Assembly (NCBI GenBank): GCA_963971285.1
Contig: OZ020256.1
Span: forward strand, 3,412,501 to 3,476,500
From: Astropecten irregularis
Lineage: Eukaryota; Echinodermata; Asteroidea; Paxillosida; Astropectinidae
Direction: 5' to 3'
Length of the DNA stretch: 64,000 nt
Every line of letters starts with the position of its first letter. Positions within the stretch are counted from its first letter, which is position 1. Shown one piece after another: positions 12,590-25,939 of the stretch. The translations under genes and the position numbers were made by a program. The notes under the pieces are model-generated. The model was not told the origin of the DNA. It ran no database searches and saw only the letters and a list, made by a program, of their open reading frames with translations.

Positions 12590-12904
12590 AAAGGTATAAT
12601 CCATGATTGGTAAAGGTCACAGAACAGCACTCACACTTTGTCCGATCCAGCATGTACTAGGCTGTGCAAACTTGAGCTCATTTGGACGTTCTGAGTCACG
12701 AGAAAATATCGAAAACCGACTATAAAACATAAAGAATGGTTTTGATCTTACCCCGAGATCAAAACTGTTTTCGGTCTTTGTTTTTTGGATAAATACACCA
12801 TTTCAGGTGGTAATGCTTTCACGGTATGTTTCTACTAGCACCATCTTCATACCCTGAATGTTATATGTAAATCTGTTTAATACCAATCCTGTACTGTACC
12901 TTGA
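12590..12904 (-). mobile_element. TTAA-type MITE, subfamily X (TGAA target)
   Basis: Left end TGAA|AGGTATAATCC and right end TGTACCT|TGAA. This is the one copy whose flanking duplication is TGAA, showing the 4 bp are target sequence and not part of the element. Confidence 0.85.
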
Positions 12905-14316
12905 ACGGACAAGTATTCGCGAAAACTGCATGCGTCCCAATATTGTTGGATTATATAACTTTGTTTTACACAGTTAATACATTTCCTATACCCAGTCGTT
13001 GATATGGCAAAGTTAAAGTTATTATAGCATACAAGCACAATACCGTTATCGTATAATTAACTCAGTAATAGAGAGGGGTGCCACCCCTATGATCGTGCGG
13101 CCACGCCAACTCAAAAAAAACGCGGGGAAGTGGTGTCACAAATTGGTGACAAATCCGCGCGTTATGTCACGCCACACTGATTGGGCCTGTCCAGTCCCTT
13201 TAGTACACTGTGCACCATTATCAAGCACCAACCGCTGTGTATTATATTGTCCATGCCAGTCACCCCATACATGGCCTTCTATAATAATAATAACTACACA
13301 TTGTTGTACAATCCTATGTCTCAATGGCAGCCCACTGTGTGTTATATCCCTATGGCGTCTGGTGGTCGCATCAGTAGTGCGGTCGCCCACATCGTGAAAA
13401 TCGCCACAATAATTATTCAACAAATCATATTGTAAGATATTACAGAGACATGGTTTAATTACTTCCTGTGCGGAAATCGTCAGGGAAGTTGAGTAATTAT
13501 CTTTTATATTCTGAACTAGATAAAGATGACCCTGGAAGTGGACTGGTCAGATCGGCACCGTAGCTGACCACTTGGTCATACAGTGGTCACGACTGAACGT
13601 CCATTACTCCCAGAGTTTTGGTTAAGAAATAAGGCATGTCTGTAGGTTTGTAACACGTCAATTCAGTGTCATGCCAATGCATAATATTTGCCACTTCTTC
13701 CGTTCTGTTACCGATCGCTTAATTTCATGACTCCAATTAAGGTATCGCTGATTTCTTTTGATTAATTTTCAGTTTTCTTGCATTTTGGGAAGAATGCTTA
13801 CAGATCGAAGCTTATTGAATAAAGTCGGAACAGCTCTGTGTTCGTTCACGAACACTTAAATGTCTAGTATTATTTTACCGGGTTTTTTTTCGTTCCATTA
13901 TCCATCACTTCGATGAAAAACATGATTCTGTTCCCAGAAACTTCACTGGGGTCACAAAACCACAAATAATTCGCCCAGTGTTATAATTATAATGATGCCA
14001 GTCCGTTTCTGCTGAAAAATTGCTAATTAGCAGATGAAGTTGGGCGAATGTAATGTACACTCTATAGTCTACTGACCCGGTTAGAATATTAGCGCGCCAT
14101 GTGTGCGCCAACGGGGAACTGACCAGTTCCAAGTCCCTCTCAGTGGTCACTTGGCAATGGTCAGACAATTATGGACAGTCCACTGATTCCTTAGGGCAAT
14201 GCACGTCTTATTAAGCCCTTCCCAAACAAGCAATAATTGGACTTGATGGATTTGTAAAGGCGCGAAAGATGGCGATGTAAACATCACTATGATTTAGCGA
14301 ATGAATAACATCAAGT
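12905..14316. other. No gene seen
   Basis: 13089-13435 is open on several frames at once, an indication of local composition and not coding. A short inverted pair around GTGGTCA occurs at 13550-13590. Confidence 0.5.
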
Positions 14317-14682
14317 TAGGTATACAGTACAGGATTGGTAACATACCCAAACAGAAATGTTAACAGATTCACGTATGACTTTCAGAGTATGAAGATGGTG
14401 CTGGTAGAAACATACCGTTAAAACATTTCCGCCTGAAATGGTAACTTTACCCAGAAACTAGTAAAACAAAGACCGAAAACAGTTGTGATCTCGGAGTAAG
14501 ATCAAAACCCTTCTTCATGTTTTATAACGAAATATTGAGTCGGCTTTTCGCTATTTTCTCTTGACTCAGATGTCCAATTGAGCTCAAATTTTCACAGGTT
14601 TATTATTTGATGTACATGCTGGATCAGACAAAGTGTGAGTGCTGTTCTGTGACCTTTACCGGTCATGTATTATACCTTTATA
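14317..14682 (+). mobile_element. TTAA MITE, subfamily X
   Basis: TAGGTATACAGTACAGGATT to CATGTATTATACCTTTA. The interior includes TTGTGATCTCGGAGTAAG and TCAGATGTCCAATTGAGC. Confidence 0.83.
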
Positions 14683-14686
14683 AGGT

Positions 14687-14748
14687 TTGTGGATTTGCAC
14701 CAATAACCCTTCACAAGCCAGCGGAGGCTAAACTCACTAGACCAAAAC
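14687..14748 (-). repeat. tRNA-like repeat fragment, copy 2
   Basis: Near-identical to 8749-8812 (GATTTGCACCAATAA...CACTAGACCAAA on the plus strand). It immediately follows a TTAA MITE. Confidence 0.45.
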
Positions 14749-15249
14749 GGTTGAAAAGTTACCTAAATAACCACGCACCAGTCACCACACAATTCAGGTG
14801 CAACTTGCGGGTATATTATACTGTTAGCTTGTAACCTGATTTTGTTTTATTAAGCGTACAAAATACAACTTGCAAGCGAAGTTATATTTATAACACCACA
14901 TGTACCCGCAGCTTTATCAGAGTATGAAAGAATAACACTACAGATCATGGGATCTGTTTGGTATACAGAGTGTCCAATGTGTGTTTATTCGTATAGGGGC
15001 TACTGTCAGTACGTCATCGAATGTCAGTTCATCGAAGCCTCAATAATTCAAGAAATACATATCAAGAATGCATGTACACATCATTATGTAGAAACGCTTA
15101 CATTCAGTCAGAAAAACCAAACACGTATGCTTATATTCCAAGAAAATATAGTGTACATGTATATCAAACCATAGAGCTATGATCAAACTTAGTTTAGACC
15201 GCCACTCAGTTAGACAAGTATCAACATTACTGTCATTAGCATCAGCGGG

Positions 15250-15616
15250 TATGCCTATAATATCATACTTTTTGTCAAAGAAATATAGATTCATGGACAA
15301 AACTATCTAGGACGATACAGTCACAGTCATCTGTGAAAATATCAGTCCAATACGGTGCCCACCTTTTGAGAAAACAGTGAAAAACGGACACAGTATTTCT
15401 TCAGTCTTTTCTCTTTTATTTTTGATCTCTAAAAGATCAAAAAAAATTTTGGTCACTGCTTTTACTCATTTCTGGATAAATACAGCATTTCAGGCAGAAA
15501 AAATTGTAACGGTATGTTTCTACCAGCAGCATCTTTATTCCCTGTAAGTTATAGGTAGATCTGTGAAGATTTCTGTTTTGGTAAGCTACCAAATTATGAT
15601 AGTAGGCTACCTTTAA
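15250..15616 (+). mobile_element. TTAA MITE, subfamily Y
   Basis: Starts CCTATAATATCATACTTT (worn) and ends AGTAGGCTACCTTTAA. The interior AGATCAAAAAAAATTTTGGT forms the central hairpin. Confidence 0.8.
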
Positions 15617-18600
15617 ACCCTCCATCACAACTTCACGTCACTAAAAACCCACAACCGCCAAGATTGTTCAAACCGATTGAGGAGCATGCACATGCAGTGT
15701 TGGAGTACCGGTAATTACAACCGAAATGTCTTGTACGCACACACACCGGTCGGTTGAGAAGGGAGATATTATTGAGTCTATAGAGTGTCAAAGCTGCCTT
15801 GCCTTATTCCTAAACGTTTGTGTCAATGTGATGATGATCCAATTATTGCGTAGGGACAACATAGTTCCCTGTACTTTACCTGTTGACAAAAAAGTCGCGA
15901 AGAGGTACGTGCGCAAATACAGTGTTATTCTTGTATAACGACGTTGAGTCAAAGTATTTTTTTTCCGCCTTATGCCACCTAAATCTAGAATTTTAATCCC
16001 AAAACATTCCTCATCAATCTAGTTTGGAATCTGTTTGTCAGGCAGCAGTTTGTGACCCGATAAAGTGCCAGATTAATGTCAATTCTCACCCTGACCTATA
16101 CATTGAGCGTTTCCATTATTATACAACCCTTCAAGTTCAACGGGAATGGGTTTTGGATTTTTAAGACCAAACAAACAACTCAAAAAGCGCAAAGAATCAG
16201 TCATTTTTGAAGGCATGAATACGTCACATTTTGGTTATTTTTGACAAAGGATATTGTCGACCTGACATAACATATATGATGATATATTAGCAGGAGGGTG
16301 ATGAAGTGGCCACTTTGCTCAATGCAATATACAGTGGTTCTCTTTTTTAAAGCAAAATGGTACAGTCATAATCTTTACTAAAAGCCAGAAAGTGCGTTCA
16401 CCTGAAATCCAATGCACCGAAGAGGTAGAAATCAATGGAAGCAACCCACAGGGCAGCATAATTTATTGACCAAAATACACACATAGTAGGGCTATGCATG
16501 TTCAAAACTACCGTAGGTGCGTTCAAATTCATCCAGAATGCAAAGCAAAGCACACGGAATGTTGTTTGGGAAACATTCGTTAATATACAAGTGGAGCTAT
16601 CACAGAACAGCACTCACACTTGTCTGATCAAACGTGGACATGAAATAATACACCTGTGAAAATTTGAGCTCAGTCGAACATCTGAGTCCCGAGAAAATAG
16701 CGACAACACGATTCAATTTTTCTTATGAAACGTTAAGAATGGTTTTGATCTTACCCCGAGATCAAAACTGTTTTTTTTTTCTTCTTTTTTTTTCTTTCTT
16801 TTTTTACTATAGTCTCGTTTAAGACACCATTTCAGGCGGAAATAATTTAACAGTATGTTTCTACCAGCACCATCTTCATACCCTGAAAGTTATACGTGAA
16901 TCGTTATACATTTCTGTTTGGGTATGTTACCAATCCTGTACTGTTCCTTTAACTAGTATACAAAGCAGATCGTGCACAGAGCAAGGGACACTTGCCTGCT
17001 CAACGGTTCATGCGTGTACCGTGTATACAGATCGAGAATTCATGAATGTGACCCGAATGTGTGGGACGAATTACAACATGAACCTGCAGTATGCATACAT
17101 TGTGTCAACGTAGATAATGTGACCAGTCTATATAGGGAATACAAACACGCCTAGAATACTGAGTAGCTCTTTCATGTCAACTTCAAGGCAGCACACAACC
17201 AACCAAGTCTGTACTTGACACCCAAGCCTTAACATGTCATACAGGCAGGGAATTAAAGTAACTAAAACCGATGTTCTGAACTTTTATTGTAATTCGATTT
17301 TGCAACACCACTCTAAATACCCGCCACGCCCCTCTACACATACCCAGTCTCCCGATCACCCTCGTTACAAATTTCACAGTCTAACAGAATGATCCCGATT
17401 TGTAATCTACATCTTGAGAACTTTCAAGGACTATGCCCTATCTATAATACGCCCACGGCCATAAATGCATAATGCATAATTTCTCCTATATATCCTCCTA
17501 TATCCTATATGCCCAGACCATTAAGATATTGCAGTGGATATACTGAGTGTATCATAGCATATATTCGTATATATAATTGCATTTCACTAGCACTTTGTGC
17601 TCAGGGGATATATAGTCCGTGTAATAGAATCTCTTTTGTCTGTAATGTCGACAGAACATGAGATGACGGTGGACTGTAATATAGATGTACATATATAGAA
17701 ACACCACGTGTAGGCTGAAATAACTTGCCATATGTGCTGACAAATGGGATTTGTCATTTTAAGCTTATTTTCCCGCTCTTTCGTGTGTGTATGTACATTT
17801 TCTCTAAATCAATGATGGATTATAGAACCTACACGCTACCAGACAATTTAATAATAAATGTTTCTCCACGTTAATTAAGCCGGTCTGGAAATTTTTGAAA
17901 ATAAGAAACAACAATGTTATCCTTATGTTTTCACTTTGGGGAAATAGAGATTATAGAAAAAATAGATCAACCACATAAATCAAGTTAAATAATCCAGCTT
18001 TCATCTCTAAAATGGGGTCAAATAATGGGGTAAAACACGTATAAATTCAGCATGTAATATTTTTGATATTAAACTCAATGGTGCAAGAGACCCCATTATA
18101 AAAGATATACTGTAGCGATGAAATTAATAACTGTACAACCATAGAGCTACAAACTGTTTGTAGGTCTATGGCACAACATATACTGTAAATGATATAATCT
18201 TGTCCTGGGTTTTAATATTTGTAAGGCATTAATTTTATCACAAACTAATATCATCCTTTTCTGCGAATAGGATAATTAATGTATGAGACATGTAAATGTA
18301 CATCAATTATATCACTGAAGAATAAATTTTAGTCTACATTCATATGGCAAAGAATTATTCAAATAAGAAAAAATTAATAATCTCCTACCTCAAAATAATG
18401 TCTCGTGCACTTTTCTCGACATGAGCCAAAACTTTTTGTAGGAAACCTTCAAATTTATGGTTCAAACACAAATTAAATTGCAAATGTACAATAGTCAATT
18501 CCTAAGACCGCCATGACCACCCACACACATAAAAATGAAATGTTAGTCTAATAGATCTGTCACAGAGTTGCAATAATATTTCAGTACTGCAATTAAGCAA

Positions 18601-18949
18601 CCATTGTATACTATCACGATCCTGACCCCCTTTGGACCCTGTTCGTGTCCACACAATAAAAAACAAGTTCTCCCCAACTAGACTTTCCTTTTCATAGAAT
18701 TACCTGAAATGAAGCTTATTACATCAAGGAAGGAAAAATAACAACTCTCACCGGTAAACATCAAAGGGTCATTCTGAAGATCCTTGAGATAATTAGCCGC
18801 TCGTGCCAGACAATACTAGCAGATTATAACATTCTAGGTCCATGATGATGTTCAGAAATACTGACGGCAAACTGCTGAAATCTCGTTGGTATAATATTGG
18901 AGACATGGCATCATTTTATTGAGAATGTCTGGAATACATATCATACATC
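15617..18949. other. No gene seen (apart from the MITE at 16598-16953)
   Basis: AT-rich; TATATA-rich at 17480-17700. 17760-18900 has almost no open frames and none of the repeats listed here. Confidence 0.55.
16598..16953 (-). mobile_element. TTAA MITE, subfamily X, one end lost
   Basis: The left end is truncated (it begins within TATCACAGAACAGCACTCAC); the right end is CCTGTACTGTTCCTTTAA. The centre carries an expanded T/C tract (16770-16807). Confidence 0.8.
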
Positions 18950-19340
18950 GCCTTGTGCACCGTGAACAATGGGCCCCAATGCAACGTGCCCTGCTATGCT
19001 TTGTTATGTCTGATAGCTAAGTGTCCCGTGTGGTACGGTGCATACGGCGGCATGCGCCCTATCGTGTCATCGCACCAGCCGCATGATGATTATTAAAGAG
19101 CCGGTTGCAGACACACAAGAAGATTACGCACGTGCAATGCGCAGTGCTGTCAACCACGTCTAGCGCAGGGGGCTTCGCCTGCGACTGGATTTGAATTTAA
19201 TATCCATTGGCGTGACCAAAAGGGGGACAGGAGTGGGGGAAATATCTGAGATCCCACCCGAAGGCAAAAGGACGCTGGATGCTACCCAGGCCTAAAACCA
19301 CCGTCCAATACATCGGGTATCAACAACTGAACACTGATCT
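18950..19340. other. CpG-richer stretch in the long INF2 intron/intergenic region
   Basis: CpG-dense compared with the AT-rich sequence around it (GGTACGGTGCATACGGCGGC, TCGTGTCATCGCACCAGCCG). No frame or known repeat is evident. It might be a regulatory element or a foreign repeat. Confidence 0.3.
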
Positions 19341-19367
19341 GGATTTAAACCCGTATGGAACTAGAAA

Positions 19368-19471
19368 TTTCACAAATGATTGTTATAATGTATCTTTCTT
19401 GATATTTTGCCCATAAATCTGTAGGCCTATTTCTTTGTCAAAAACCAAAGTATGAAATTACCTTTAACAGA
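19368..19471 (-). mobile_element. TTAA MITE, subfamily Y, fragment
   Basis: Only about 100 bp of one end is kept: TTCTTGATATTTTGCCCATA, AAAACCAAAGTATGAAATTA, CCTTTAA. Confidence 0.75.
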
Positions 19472-19675
19472 AGTTCGATCCCAAATTTTGATTACCAATG
19501 CCATCAAAATCCAATTCTATGTATTCATTTATCAGTAAAGATAAATAAATTAATGATGTTTTCTATTCCACTATCGATCCTGAACAAGTAACTTGGACCT
19601 TTACACTGAAATAATGTACATAATTAGCCGTAATTAAGACTATGGACTCGCTTGTGCTTCTATACCATAATTATT

Positions 19676-19697
19676 GTTAACCCTAACCCTAACCCAT
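19676..19697 (-). repeat. Interstitial telomere-like repeat
   Basis: GTTAACCCTAACCCTAACCC is three units of the animal telomere repeat (TTAGGG)n. Very short; probably a chance or repair-derived patch. Confidence 0.6.
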
Positions 19698-20732
19698 ACA
19701 CGCACTGAAACAGTAAGACTCTGATAAAAGCGATTCCCTGAAATCAGATCGGATGAAAGCTTAATTACATTGTTTATGTTACAGCAGAATCTAATCAGCC
19801 ATGGGTTCATTCAATATCAAAGTGACTCGTCAATGTTGCTCATAAAAAAAAAAGACATTTTAGCCATGGCTTTAAATCGTCGCGCGAGGGCGCTTTTCTG
19901 AATGGAGTCGCCACAAGATTATAATATCATTCGGAGTTTGATTCATTGACTCAGGCTCCCAGACTAACAATTTGAATGTCACAATTTCATATCTGCGAGC
20001 TGAAAATGAAAATAATGTAAGTTAAAAGCCGTTTACGAGGTAGTAAAGTCAACATTATTTGTGACTGTATGCACAATTGACTTGCAGTGCGGTTATATTC
20101 AGACACACAAATGGGAACCAACGCAAAACCCCGTGGAACTCCACCCAAAAAGGACTAAACTATCACTAAACTGACAGAATAATATCGCATATATTTTCCT
20201 TTCTCCTTTTTTTCTCATTCTGACTAATGTTCCGATTTATGAATCGATATATCATGGCCTCAACTTGACTTTTCACTAGTCGACCTGCGAATATTTTCAA
20301 TCCTTCATCGTGTCTGGTGTATGAGTTTAAAAGTTCGCTTGAGGCATTCAAAAGAAAATATCCCGTCCCTAGAATTCTATACAATCCCACGTCTATCCTA
20401 CGTCCACAAAACCCTCATATCTGTATGTATGGTGTTCGAAACTAAATTTCAACTCATTTCAATCACTATTCTTATGCAGTGTGTATTTTAGGGAGAAATA
20501 AAGTGCATTACGGTTCACCGTACCTAATCTTCTAACTTCAACAAAATGAAGTGCAATTGATCTTGTTATAAAGACCCTGGTCCCTTTATGCATGGGACTT
20601 TTAAAAAAGAACTTCTACCTCCAAAGGTATAGGTATAACAGATTGTTGTTGTGAGAGTTAGAAAGTACGGGCCGATAGCAAGAATTTTGAGAACGGGGAT
20701 ACTATACACTTAACAGTACCAGACACTTTCAT
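19698..20732. other. No gene seen
   Basis: A 74-codon minus-strand frame (20166-20390) has no recognisable domain. No other structure. Confidence 0.5.
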
Positions 20733-21091
20733 AGGCAATATCGTACTTTGTTTTTTTATCAAAGAAATGCAGATTCATGGCCATAAATACCAAGGAGGAT
20801 ACAGTAATTGTCATCTGTGAAATTTCCAGTCCCATACAGTGCCCACCTTTTGAGAAAACAGTGAAACACGTCTACAGTATTATTTATATCTTTTCACCGT
20901 TATTTTTTATCTTGAAAAGATCAAAATTGTTTTTGTTCATTGGTTTGACTCTTTTCTGGATAAATACAGCATTTCAGGCAGAAAAACATGAACAATATGT
21001 GTCTACCATCACCCTTTTTTTACCCTGTAAGTTATAGGTAAATTTGTGAAGATTTCTGTTTGGGTATGCTACCAAAGTATGATAGTACCAT
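20733..21091 (+). mobile_element. TTAA MITE, subfamily Y
   Basis: AGGCAATATCGTACTTTG to ACCAAAGTATGATAGTACC, with the usual GAGAAAACAGTGAAACAC and GCATTTCAGGCAGAAAAAC interior. Confidence 0.82.
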
Positions 21092-22271
21092 ACAACCCAG
21101 CAAACAATTTGTTGAGAGCGGTTCACACTATTCAGCTCCGTAACAGTATCAAAAAGAGGCAACCAATTTATAATGTCATACTACAAATCAATTTACACTA
21201 ATTTACATGGGGAAACTGACCCAATTTACCAAAATTGTAAATAGGTAAGCAGAAGTCCTTCATCGTTTTGAAACATGTTTACACTAATTGGACTCGCAGA
21301 TACCAATGCATTGTACGCAGCAAATGTCAAAAAAAAGTTAGCTGTTGCAACACAAAGAAACTCCTGACAATCTAACACAAACACTGCCAAACACGTTTGA
21401 TGGATTCCTGTTGATGTTAACTTGTGAAGGCATGCAGAACGACAACTTTATATAGTAAGCATTTCTTGTTAATACCCGGCCCCACTCACCATAATTGCGG
21501 CAATTAATGGGACATTCCAGCCCGGGAATTCCTCAAGCGGAACACCGCAGCATGGGGACATCGAATAATACCACGATATCCAATTTGAGAAGCAATGAAA
21601 TAAATATTTACGTACATCCATTTTGGGAAACACAGGCCTATCGTGGAGGGCTAACTTAAGCTCACAGATCCGGTGGTCCCCGCCTATAATACCCCGTACC
21701 AACCTTTAGGAAACAAGTTGTATACCCACAACTAAAGAATTGGAGACTTGTGAGAGAGGGGAAATGTTTAGATTCCATGGTTCATATTTTAAGCTCGGGA
21801 ATCAACAGGTGCCGCGGGTATTGTGTGCTGGAAAAAAATAACAGAAATTCTCATACTTTTCTCGTGTAAACAACAACTCGCGCTGGTATTAAATGCGGTC
21901 TTTGGTGGGGAGTTCGCACGATATCATGCTACCACAGGTCCCTGCTATAAGGTTGAACTTGTTTCTTATTGTAAAAACCACACATTTTATGTTTGTTTTC
22001 AGCAAAATGCATTGCTGAAACCACACTTACAGGAATTTGAAGGGGACGGGTACCTTGTCCAGAATTGCTCCATCTCTGTTTCCGATAGGTTCAGAAATTA
22101 TGTTCTTCACTGGGTACGACCATATTGGCAGCACAGTTATGAAGGATATCTCAATTAGGATTTCGTGTATTATAATTCGTGGTCGACGCACTCATTGGCA
22201 TTCGTATACCACTTTGCTCGACTACAAGAGAGATCTATTAGCCCAAAGCAAGAGGCCTTTACGAAACCTGG
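21092..22271. other. No gene seen
   Basis: The 111-codon plus-strand frame at 21823-22158 is unrecognised, has no splice support, and overlaps another open frame. Confidence 0.45.
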
Positions 22272-22414
22272 GATTGATTGATTTCACGAAGCCCTACGAT
22301 CAATCGTAACTCGCGGATACGAAGAATAACCCATCGTATCCTACATAGGGCTGCAATACATCTTAAGTCCTACAATTGATAGGAAAAAACGATGAGTTTG
22401 GTGAAATCGACCCC
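22272..22414. mobile_element. MITE with GGTCGATTTCAC ends, copy 2
   Basis: GATTGATTTCACGAAGCCCT to TTTGGTGAAATCGACCCC; the same interior as copy 1 (AACCCATCGTATCCTAC). It directly abuts another MITE at 22419. Confidence 0.8.
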
Positions 22415-22418
22415 TGGC

Positions 22419-22631
22419 CACTTGAGGCTAGGCTTGGGACCTATTTCGCTACCGCCATTTGAAGCCTACAAAAACGAAACAAAGGGATTGGGCCATCACA
22501 AGTCAAGACGGAGCCGAAGAAAGGCTCCAGCTTCGCCATGTATCTCAAGCCCTTCATTTCATTTAGGACACAAAACGACGGTAGCACAAAATAAGTCCCA
22601 AACCCATATAGCCTCAAGCCTCATTTCGTAT
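22419..22631. mobile_element. MITE with GGCTTGAGGCT ends, copy 1
   Basis: CCACTTGAGGCTAGGCTTGG to AGCCTCAAGCCTCATTTCGT. The interior has GCTTCGCCATGTATCTCAAG and GGACTTATTT-like words. Confidence 0.75.
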
Positions 22632-23068
22632 TAACGTTCTTAGACGTGATTAAAACACTTATGACGTGGAAGACTTCATTAACAGACGCTAGGTGGCAGC
22701 AGATAACCCTTTGTCTCCAGTGAAGAGACATCGTACGGTATCTCAAAAGGGACCTCATGCAGTGCTATACGGTTCCATTCCCCCCAATTGCCGTTTACAG
22801 AAACGCTCAATACGGACGTGGCTTCCAGTGCTTATGAAATGGAAGCCTGGTTCACTTCATAGTTCAAGTCACCCTAATAAGTAGCCTCCAGCGTCCGTAT
22901 AGCCGCTTTATACACGATGTCAGAACCAATTTCAAAATCACTTTTTATTATAAACTTCTAAACAGGAGTGAAGTGTGTTGATTTAAACAGTATTTTCTCC
23001 GTCATGCAGTGGAGCATACAGTCCACGGAGTACCATCACTCCCTGCATACTGAAGTAGGATTTACTTC

Positions 23069-23313
23069 TGGGGCCAATTTCATAGAGCTGCTTAGCACAA
23101 AACATTGCTTAGGACAAAAATGGCTTGTCCAATAAAACAAACCACCATTAAAAATTCCATTTGATATTCGTGGTCAGCGAACAACAGCCAAAGAACCATT
23201 GCAAGTGATACACAACACATGGAAATTTGGTTGTTAATCCTGTTTTTATTAAGGCAGCAATGTCATGCTTAGCGAATTTTTGTGCTAAGCAGCTCCATGA
23301 AATTGGCCCCGGG
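23069..23313. mobile_element. MITE with GGCCAATTTCAT ends, copy 2
   Basis: GGGGCCAATTTCATAGAGCT to CCATGAAATTGGCCCC; the inverted ends are almost perfect. The interior GTGATACACAACACATGGA matches the 8-kb copy. Confidence 0.85.
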
Positions 23314-23855
23314 GTCGTGGTTCTTTTATCGAAACAACTGGCCTGAAACTGTGTGGACAGCAATGAGCGGCATACATCAAAGTACCGAACCTTTAAAGAA
23401 TTCCATTCTATACCAAACGTACAAAATGATCTAATTACTTCCATAACAATGATCACATGAAAATACTACTGGGTTGCACGTTGCATTATTTTCCACGATC
23501 TTTGATCGTGATAATAATAATATAAACAGTTTCAATGCATGGGGCTGTCACAGCATGGTACAGTTTCATGAACTCATGATCCCAGGATTTACAAACGATT
23601 CTTTGCATAAGATTGCAGTAGGTGAAATCCAGGAAAAGAACACAGTATAATGACTGGTACAGACGGTATACAATATCATTTTGCTCCAGACTGCACATAT
23701 GCCATTGACCTCTATACATCGCAATGTTTAAGTCAATGCAATGCAATGCAAGGGGCGGAGTCGCTTGACGGAAATGTTGTGCACGGTTTATAATCATGAC
23801 ACGTAATGCAATGACTGGTCACAGTTTTATATCCATAGGCAAACTTGTACGTTCC

Positions 23856-23975
23856 TACGGAGCTCTAGAAGTGCCATTCGACTGGTTAAGATCCTGAGAT
23901 AAATTATCTCGAGATGACGACATAAATTATTCGGCCAAGATGAAGACATCGGATGGCACCTCTAGAGCTCCGTAC
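23856..23975. mobile_element. Short fold-back element, same ends as 11.1 kb
   Basis: TACGGAGCTCTAGAAGTGCC to GGCACCTCTAGAGCTCCGTA. Only one or two internal GAGATAAATTATCTCGAGAT-type units are present. Confidence 0.82.
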
Positions 23976-25011
23976 GTTCTCACTCTTAATATATATAGCT
24001 TTCTATATTGGCAGTGCGAGTATAACACTTTTACTGGTGAGATGTTTGTGAATATAAATGAGCGTTTTAAGAGTTCCAAATTTACAAGGAAATGGAGGTG
24101 TACGTGCTACAAGTAGTGCTGTTCGTGTTGTTACAATAAGATTATATTGCCAACAACATCAAAATTATTCAACAGATACTTTCATAATCTGCTAGGATTG
24201 CTATAATTATGATTGGCAATGAGACATAGCAATTTGTGCACAAATACAAATATATCACTAGATACTGCAACATACAATTACTGGTGGCAATAACATCAAT
24301 GTACAGTATAGGCCTATACATTATATATAGCGAGATTTTTTTTGTATTGTAAATAAAATGCTTAACTTCCACTGCATATTTCAATAATGTAAGCACACCC
24401 TAAGCAATTGGTAAAACGCCATAAAGAGTCGAGTTTTATTATTATGCCACTGATCCCACCACTGCCACCAAGGAATATATGACTTTCCTGCTTGACGTCA
24501 CTGCAACTTGCAGACTTTGCTAAGATTACGGAGTTTAAGTGGTAGAGTTAGGGGTTACCAGTCTCTTTTGATAACAGGGGATTGGATAGGGGAAGTGCAT
24601 TGTGATCTGTGTAAATGCCTGAGCGGTTGGCACTGACCATCTATTGTTGCACAGTACAAAGACCCGGGCAGGAGGTATTCATCAATCATAATTTGATTGT
24701 GCTATGATATTTCCGACTGGTACAAGTTCTGTCAACAGATTGCAAGGCTGGGAGAACTTCCAACAGCATCAACATTCAACAAACGTTGCTTGAGATTTCA
24801 CTAGTTTGAAAATTGAAGCCTTCCGCTCGTCGTGATTTTGATTGAAACAAGTCAAACAACGGTGCGAGATCAGTTAGATTCCCCTATTTTCTGCTGGATT
24901 TCCTCCCTTTTCTTAAATTGATGGGGTTTTATTCTCGTTTACTCAATTCACAGGGCTAGACCATGGAGGAATAACAGCACATTCCTCCATGCACAGTCAA
25001 GCAGGCTCATG
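23976..25011. other. No gene seen
   Basis: AT-rich with no repeat from the families above. Confidence 0.55.
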
Positions 25012-25238
25012 AGTCTTTCCAAACCTCGGCTCCAGCTCAGGCTCCAGCTCCATTTCGTGCATCCATTACAACATAACGGGTATCAAAATAGAGGCTTTTG
25101 GCTGCGGTTCGGAAGTGGATTCTCTACTTTGAAAACGAAAACAGAGCTTCAGCTTCAATGGAAAACCACAAACTATATTTTCAGCATGGATGACAGAGAC
25201 GAAGCCGGAGCCTGAGCCTGAGCCGAGATTTGGAAAAG
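25012..25238. mobile_element. MITE with GAGGCTCAGGCTC arms, copy 2
   Basis: Left arm CCTCGGCTCCAGCTCAGGCT, right arm GAAGCCGGAGCCTGAGCCTG. The interior (ATAACGGGTATCAAAATAGA) is inverted relative to copy 1. Confidence 0.75.
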
Positions 25239-25939
25239 GCCCAGTAACGGTCTGGTACCATCACCACCACACATTCACAATCCATGAACTGAGATCCAAT
25301 GTGCACGATGCAGAAGCATCATCGGGAGATAAGTCGGTGTACCTTGTACCAAGTGAACCCCAAGGGGGCACCAGGGGTCGGGGTTTGATTTAAACAAAGT
25401 TATTTACCCTCACACCTGCCCTTATGATCCCTGTCTAGGAACAAAGGCTGGGCAATGATGAAGAGTTTCTAGACCTACCAACGTGATATGTGCATTGTAA
25501 TTATACACATTGCATACATGTACTGTATCTCTAAATGAAACTATAATTACTGCCTTGCGTACGTTTCCTTAATGTCATTTCGAGACAAGTGCACCTCAAA
25601 ATAAAGAGACACACTTTTAATACGTTTTAGCTGAGCAACCTCATTATGCAGTAAACTGTTTAATAATCGGAGAAATAAAATACCCAGAAATAAATATTTT
25701 GAAACCTGAACAGGAAGGCTAATCGGGTGCACAGTGGGAACGATTTGTAAAACGGTAATTTGAACTACACCAGAAACTTTCTCCACCAAAGCAGGGGCCA
25801 ATAACCTCAGATTGACACTGTTGCTCGTGATAGCTGATAGACCATGGCCTAGTTCCGTCCAAGAACGTTCTGGTTCAATTTGAGAACTGGGAACTTTATA
25901 GGGTGGCAGAGGATTGAAATGTACACACATGTACAGACT
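25239..25939. other. No gene recognised; 127-codon frame
   Basis: The minus-strand frame 25547-25930 is one of the longest in the window outside the known exons, but shows no domain, no INF2-like motif and no clear splice signals. Treated as unproven. Confidence 0.4.

Noticed and set aside
19676..19697. Telomere-like CCCTAA run as a chromosome end or fusion
   Set aside because: Only three units, embedded in ordinary sequence.
25547..25930. 127-codon minus-strand frame as a further INF2 exon
   Set aside because: Does not match the expected DID continuation and lacks clear splice sites.
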